From: CAVWUA01 sp963758025
GTDB taxonomy: Bacteria > Planctomycetota > Planctomycetia > Isosphaerales > Isosphaeraceae
DNA: 64,000 bases
Assembly: GCA_963758025.1 (NCBI GenBank)
Contig: CAVWUA010000001.1
Span: 248,001 to 312,000, forward strand
Reading direction: 5' to 3'
The translations under genes and the position numbers were made by a program. The notes under the pieces were generated by a model. It had not been told where the DNA came from. It did no database searches and saw nothing but the letters and a program-made list of their open reading frames with translations. The first letter of the stretch is position 1; each line of letters starts with the position of its first letter. This document shows positions 60,140-64,000 of this stretch, one piece after another.

Positions 60140-60373
60140 ATGCTCGAAAAACGGCTCGCGGAAGTTCTGGCGATGGCGATGATCGGGGATGGCGTGCTCG
60201 CTCTGCTGTTTCCCAGGAAACACGTGGCCCTCTGGCGAGGAGGGCCACGCTGGTACGATCGAACTCTGGACGCCTTCCTGGACCATCCCGACGCCACCCG
60301 GGCGCTCGGCGGCCTGGAGGCGGGCCTGGGGGTCTGGCTGGCGTACCGCCAGTGGGACCGCTTGAGGACGTGA
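60140..60373 (+). CDS. Small hypothetical protein
   Basis: 77 residues, ATG 60140. It contains a hydrophobic helix (EVLAMAMIGDGVLALLF) followed by HVALWRGGPRWYDRTLDAFLD and a second weakly hydrophobic helix. It may be membrane-associated. No family is recognised. It lies 58 bases before uvrC in the same direction. Confidence 0.5.
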   Translation: MLEKRLAEVLAMAMIGDGVLALLFPRKHVALWRGGPRWYDRTLDAFLDHPDATRALGGLEAGLGVWLAYRQWDRLRT

Positions 60374-60431
60374 TTTCCGCCCAAAAGACGCTCCACGCAA
60401 GAAAATCGGGGAGGGACCCCGCGAGGCCCGC

Positions 60432-61774
60432 ATGTCGGATGCACCGATCGAGACGACCACCGTTGGCCCCGCCGCGAAGGTGAGGCAGTTCCCGACCGCG
60501 CCCGGCGTCTATCTCATGAAGGACAGCCAGGGCCGGGTCGTGTATGTTGGCAAGGCCAAGAACCTCCGGAGCCGGGCCGGCTCCTACTTCCAGAAGACGG
60601 CGGCGGACGACCCGAGAATCAAGGACTGGATCGGCGAGGTCGCCGATGTGGATTTCCTCCAGGCCGATAGCGAGGTCGATGCCCTCCTGATGGAAGCCCG
60701 GCTGATCAAGGACATCCAGCCGAAGCACAACGCCGACCTGAAGGATGACAAGTCGTTCCCGTACCTTCAGATCACCACCGGCGAGGATTTCCCCCGGGTC
60801 AACTTCACTCGCGAGCCGCTCGACCGGGGCGTGAAGCTCTACGGGCCGTTTCCCCGGGCCAAGGGGCTGCGGGGGCGATCCAGGTCCTCCAGAAGATCTT
60901 CAAGTTCCGCACGTGCGCGCTGGACATCCAGGAGGATGACCCCCGCTGGCGCTGGTTCCGCCCTTGCCTCTTGCACGCGATCGACCAGTGCACGGCCCCT
61001 TGCAACCTGCGGATCGACCGCGAGTCGTACCGCAAGGACATTCGCCGCTTGCAGCTCTTTCTCGATGGCAAGAAGGACGCGGTTCTGGCCGAGATGGACG
61101 AGGAGATGCGCGAGGCGTCGAAGGCCCTCCAGTTCGAGAAGGCCGCCCGGCTCCGCGACGAGATCAAGGCCCTGCAAACCCTGAACCTGCGCGGCGACCT
61201 GGCGAAGCACGCCCAGCCGGAGGTCTTTTACCAGGACCCGCGCAAGGGGTTGAAGGGGCTCCAGAAGGTGCTCAAGCTGGAGTCGCTCCCCCGGACCATC
61301 CACGGCGTCGATATCGCCCATCTCGGCGGCACCGAGACGGTCGGCTCGCTCGTCACGTTCATCGACGGCCTGCCCTTCAAGCCGGGCTACCGGCGCTACA
61401 AGATCAAGAGCGTCGCCGGCATCGACGACTACGCCTCAATCCGCGAGGTCGTCAGCCGTCGCATCCAGGGATTACAGGAACGGGAGGAGCCGTTCCCCGA
61501 CATCTTCCTGATCGACGGCGGCAAGGGGCAGCTCAGCGCGGCGCTCGATGCCTTCCGGGCACTTGGCGTGCCGGTGCCGACGGTCATCTCGCTGGCCAAG
61601 CAGCAGGAAGAGATCTACATTCCGGGCCGGTCCGAGCCCATCGTCCTGAGCCGCCGATCGTTCGCCCTGCGCCTCTTGCAGTACGTCCGCGACGAGGCCC
61701 ACCGCTTCGCCCAGCACTACCACCACATGCTGCGGAGCAAGCGAACCCTGGGAGACACCCGCACCAATGATTAG
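60432..61774 (+). CDS. uvrC: UvrC-type excinuclease lacking the C-terminal HhH domain, one frameshift
   Basis: About 447 residues against roughly 600 for full UvrC. The GIY-YIG nuclease domain is intact (GVYLMKDSQGRVVYVGKAKN). The UVR motif is present (ALQFEKAARLRDEIKALQTL), as are the RNase H-like endonuclease segments (GVDIAHLGGTETVGSLVTFI, FLIDGGKGQLSAAL). The protein stops after HHMLRSKRTLGD, just where the helix-hairpin-helix region should start. A G is missing near 60873 (KGLRG to AIQVLQKIF). It cuts damaged DNA 3' and 5' with UvrAB. The stop overlaps the next gene by eight bases. Confidence 0.88.
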
Positions 61775-62168
61775 CGATGCGACCGTTGCGAGGAGCGACA
61801 TCGACGAGTGGCGGGATGAACTATCCGCGCTCTACGACCGGCTCGCGGGCTGGCTCAGCCGGATGGACCCTCCGCCCATCATCGAAAGGGAAACGGCGAC
61901 GATCCACGAGGAGCGAAGCGGCCCCTACGAGGCCCCAAAGTTGGTCATCACCAGCGGCACGGAAGGGCGATTGGAGGTCCAACCGGTCGCCCGCTGGGTC
62001 GTTGGTGCTGACGGGCGCGTCGACTTGATCGGTGTGGAAGGTCCGATGCATCTCATCCTCCTGCGCGATCGGGGTGGGTGGTATTATCTTCCCGATCGCG
62101 TGACGATGGATCTTCAACCGCTAGACGAGACCTTGTTCCACCGACTCGCCGAAGCCTTCTTGCGATGA
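61767..62168 (+). CDS. Hypothetical partner of HEPN protein
   Basis: 133 residues. ATG 61767 overlaps the uvrC end by eight bases and its TGA overlaps the HEPN gene's ATG by four (ATGA). The N-terminus is helical (SDIDEWRDELSALYDRLAGW). The rest is beta-rich (APKLVITSGTEGRLEVQPVA, HLILLRDRGGWYYLPDR) and ends in a short helix. No domain is recognised. Its size and coupling suit a dedicated partner, possibly an antitoxin, of the following HEPN protein. Confidence 0.7.
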   Translation: MISDATVARSDIDEWRDELSALYDRLAGWLSRMDPPPIIERETATIHEERSGPYEAPKLVITSGTEGRLEVQPVARWVVGADGRVDLIGVEGPMHLILLRDRGGWYYLPDRVTMDLQPLDETLFHRLAEAFLR

Positions 62169-62686
62169 GCAACCCTCTTGATCCGATCATGGAATGGAAT
62201 GTGGTTGCTCTCGATAGTATGCGGGTTGCCGATCGCGTCTTGAACAAGGGCCTTCGGGATGCCGTTCTACCGAAGCACACGTTCTACGGTGATCCGGTCG
62301 ATTCGAGCCGGCGGAGAATCGAGGCCGCGAAAACGCAGGTCGCCGATCTGGTCGTCTTGAGTCTCGTTGCCACGTTCGAGCGAACCCTTCGCGATCATCT
62401 GGCCGGGCTATCCAGACTCTCCCCTCCCGCGTCCGACGAAGTTGACGATGGCCTACGACGACAAATCCTCGCGGATCTGGAATACTGGAAGATGGCGGAA
62501 GAAGTCCTGCCCCTTTTCTCTGGAAAAGTCGATGGGAAGACGATCGGACAGGTCAAGCAGACGATTGATTACCGGAACTGGGTAGCCCACGGCAGGTCCT
62601 CCCAACGACCGCCGAAATCGAACGTAGTCCCCCAATTCGCTTACAAGACCTTGACGGACTTCCTCACGCAAGCCGGCTTGATCTAA
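62165..62686 (+). CDS. HEPN-domain protein (RiboL-PSP/MAE-type)
   Basis: 173 residues from ATG 62165, in ATGA overlap with the upstream gene. An all-helical protein with the HEPN ribonuclease motif R-x4-H seen as RNWVAHG near residue 140 (QTIDYRNWVAHGRSS), preceded by a helix with ADLVVLSLVATFERTLRDHL. HEPN proteins are metal-independent RNases in toxin-antitoxin and defence systems. The partner is not the usual nucleotidyltransferase (MNT), so this would be a different pairing. Expression is probably tied to uvrC. Confidence 0.7.
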   Translation: MSNPLDPIMEWNVVALDSMRVADRVLNKGLRDAVLPKHTFYGDPVDSSRRRIEAAKTQVADLVVLSLVATFERTLRDHLAGLSRLSPPASDEVDDGLRRQILADLEYWKMAEEVLPLFSGKVDGKTIGQVKQTIDYRNWVAHGRSSQRPPKSNVVPQFAYKTLTDFLTQAGLI

Positions 62687-62737
62687 TGGCCGGGCGGCGA
62701 GCCGTGTCCGCAATTCAAAGATGAACCAGCTCCGCTC

Positions 62738-64000
62738 ATGATCCTCCTTTCCGCCAGTGGCCTTGGCCGACAGTATTCCGGCGATCCGATCTTCAATGAC
62801 CTGGCGTTCGAGATCCGCGCCGGGGAACGCATCGGCCTGGTCGGCACGAACGGGGCGGGCAAGACGACCTTGATGCGTCTGCTCTCCGGCCACGACCAGC
62901 CGGACTACGGCCACCTGCACCGACGCCCCGGTGTTCGGATCAGTCTTCTGCGTCAGGAGCCGGACTTTCAACCCGATCAGACTCTGGTGGACGTCGCGCG
63001 CTCCGGGCTGGCCTCGCTCGTCGATCTTCAGCAGGAGCTGGAGGAAGCGGCCCGTGAGATGGCCGAGGCCGATGACAACCTCGACCGCGAGCGCGCCACG
63101 CGGCGTTACGCCGACCTGCAAGACCGCATCGAGCACCAGGACGCGTACTCGATCGAGCACCGCGTCGAGGAAGTTCTCGGCGGCCTGGGGTTCGGCCCCG
63201 GCGATTTCCAGAGGCCCGCGCGCACGTTCTCCGGCGGGCAGCAGTCGCGGTTGATGCTCGCCAAGCTGCTGCTGGAAAGTCCCGATGTGATGTTGCTCGA
63301 CGAGCCGTCGAACCACCTCGACATCGCCACGACCGAGTGGCTCGAAGCGTATCTGTCACGGCAGCCGGTGGCGATGATTATCGTCAGCCACGACCGCTAC
63401 TTCCTCGACGCCACCGTCACCAAGATCTGGGAGTTGCATCAAGGGAAGATCACCGCCTATCCCGGCAACTACACCAAGTACTGGAAGCTCCGCCAGGAGC
63501 GGGCGGAGGTCCTTCAGAAACAGGCGGAGAAGCAGCAGGAGCAAATCGCCGACCTGGAAGGTTACATCCGCAAATATGGCGCGGGGCAGCGGGCCAAGCA
63601 GGCTCACGATCGGGAGAAGAAACTGGCGAGGATCGAGCGTGTCGAGACAATCCACGATATCCACGGCCCGCCGATGGGCTTCGACGAGGTGGATCGCTCC
63701 GGTGATATCGTGATCGAGGCCCACAAGCTGGCCAAGGCGTATGACAAGCCCCTCTTCAACGACGTCAACCTCTCCATCCTCCGAGGCCAGTGCATCGGCG
63801 TGATGGGGCCTAACGGCGCGGGGAAGACCACGCTGCTGAGGTGCCTGATCGGCCGCGCCAAGCCCGACGCCGGCGAGGTGAAGCTGGGCCACAAGGTCCA
63901 GATCGGTTACTACGATCAGGGGCTCGAATCGCTTCCCCCGAGACCACCGTCATCCGCGCGGTCTGGCCGCACGACGAGCACCCCGACTGGGTCGAGCAGG
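62738..64000 (+). CDS. ABC-F family ATPase, cut by right edge, one frameshift
   Basis: At least 420 residues. First ABC domain: Walker A GTNGAGKTTLMRLLSGHD, signature FSGGQQSRLMLAKLLL, Walker B VMLLDEPSNHLDIATTEWLE and the His switch IIVSHDRYFLDAT. An inter-domain linker follows, and then the second Walker A (MGPNGAGKTTLLRCLIG). No membrane segments are present. ABC-F proteins act on the ribosome in translation rescue or antibiotic resistance. A missing C near 63938 shifts the last 20 codons; the corrected end reads ETTVIRAVWPHDEHPDWVEQ. The gene continues past the window. Confidence 0.92.
   Translation, partial: MILLSASGLGRQYSGDPIFNDLAFEIRAGERIGLVGTNGAGKTTLMRLLSGHDQPDYGHLHRRPGVRISLLRQEPDFQPDQTLVDVARSGLASLVDLQQELEEAAREMAEADDNLDRERATRRYADLQDRIEHQDAYSIEHRVEEVLGGLGFGPGDFQRPARTFSGGQQSRLMLAKLLLESPDVMLLDEPSNHLDIATTEWLEAYLSRQPVAMIIVSHDRYFLDATVTKIWELHQGKITAYPGNYTKYWKLRQERAEVLQKQAEKQQEQIADLEGYIRKYGAGQRAKQAHDREKKLARIERVETIHDIHGPPMGFDEVDRSGDIVIEAHKLAKAYDKPLFNDVNLSILRGQCIGVMGPNGAGKTTLLRCLIGRAKPDAGEVKLGHKVQIGYYDQGLESLPPRPPSSARSGRTTSTPTGSSR

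Noticed and set aside
1..64000. tRNA, rRNA, riboswitch, replication origin or prophage
   Set aside because: I looked for conserved T-loop/anticodon patterns, rRNA cores, DnaA-box clusters, integrases and phage structural genes. Nothing convincing appeared, though weak RNA elements could be missed by eye.

Overview
The window (about 65% G+C, very high third-position G/C) looks like a planctomycete chromosome, most likely from the Isosphaeraceae/Gemmatales side. Evidence: a PVC-type propeller/HEAT/CxxCH cytochrome; two secreted proteins carrying the planctomycete N-terminal 'LExL-x-R-x-x-x-S' signal; two Uma2 (DUF820) genes; a repeat protein with the STGPRT/HGLSA head; hopanoid genes; and a full archaeal-type formylmethanofuran/tetrahydromethanopterin (H4MPT) gene block. 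The species is inferred, not proven.

Layout. 1-3.2 kb: rnhA (cut by the left edge), lexA, a TlpA-like lipoprotein and a PIG-L/LmbE deacetylase. 3.2-9.3 kb: accessory stretch with a repeat protein lacking a clear end, a possible 30-residue membrane peptide, a DUF4041/GIY-YIG protein between AT-rich flanks, and an RTX-type surface protein. 9.5-14.4 kb: acyl-CoA dehydrogenase, a large secreted lipoprotein ending in a thioredoxin domain, and small membrane proteins. 14.3-20.2 kb (minus strand): POT transporter, S9 peptidase, DUF983 and formate-tetrahydrofolate ligase in an operon-like row. 20.7-31.3 kb: pyrG, Uma2, nagA, the PVC-type cytochrome, holA and a di-haem propeller protein. 31.5-41.1 kb: cation efflux, BON and transglutaminase proteins, then squalene-hopene cyclase, hpnH and hpnG, which make adenosylhopane and remove its adenine. 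42.8-55.6 kb: two divergent C1 operons. The minus operon reads Uma2, fhcB, fhcA, fhcD, fhcC, mch, ATP-grasp ligase, CitG-like and PTPS-like; the plus operon reads SDR, DUF6513, DUF447 and mptG. Together they would build H4MPT and oxidise methenyl-H4MPT to formate. 55.6-64 kb: a CAP-domain secreted protein, phosphohexomutase, a short uvrC coupled to an HEPN pair, and an ABC-F ATPase cut by the right edge.

Quality caveat. Many well-conserved genes, essential ones included, are broken by single-base shifts while their reading stays conserved in another frame. Affected genes include pyrG (about 14 shifts), the S9 peptidase, fhs, nagA, uvrC, mch, fhcD and the POT transporter. I read these as sequence or assembly errors, not decay, and give one span per gene with approximate shift sites. 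No tRNA, rRNA, CRISPR array, insertion sequence or replication origin was seen.
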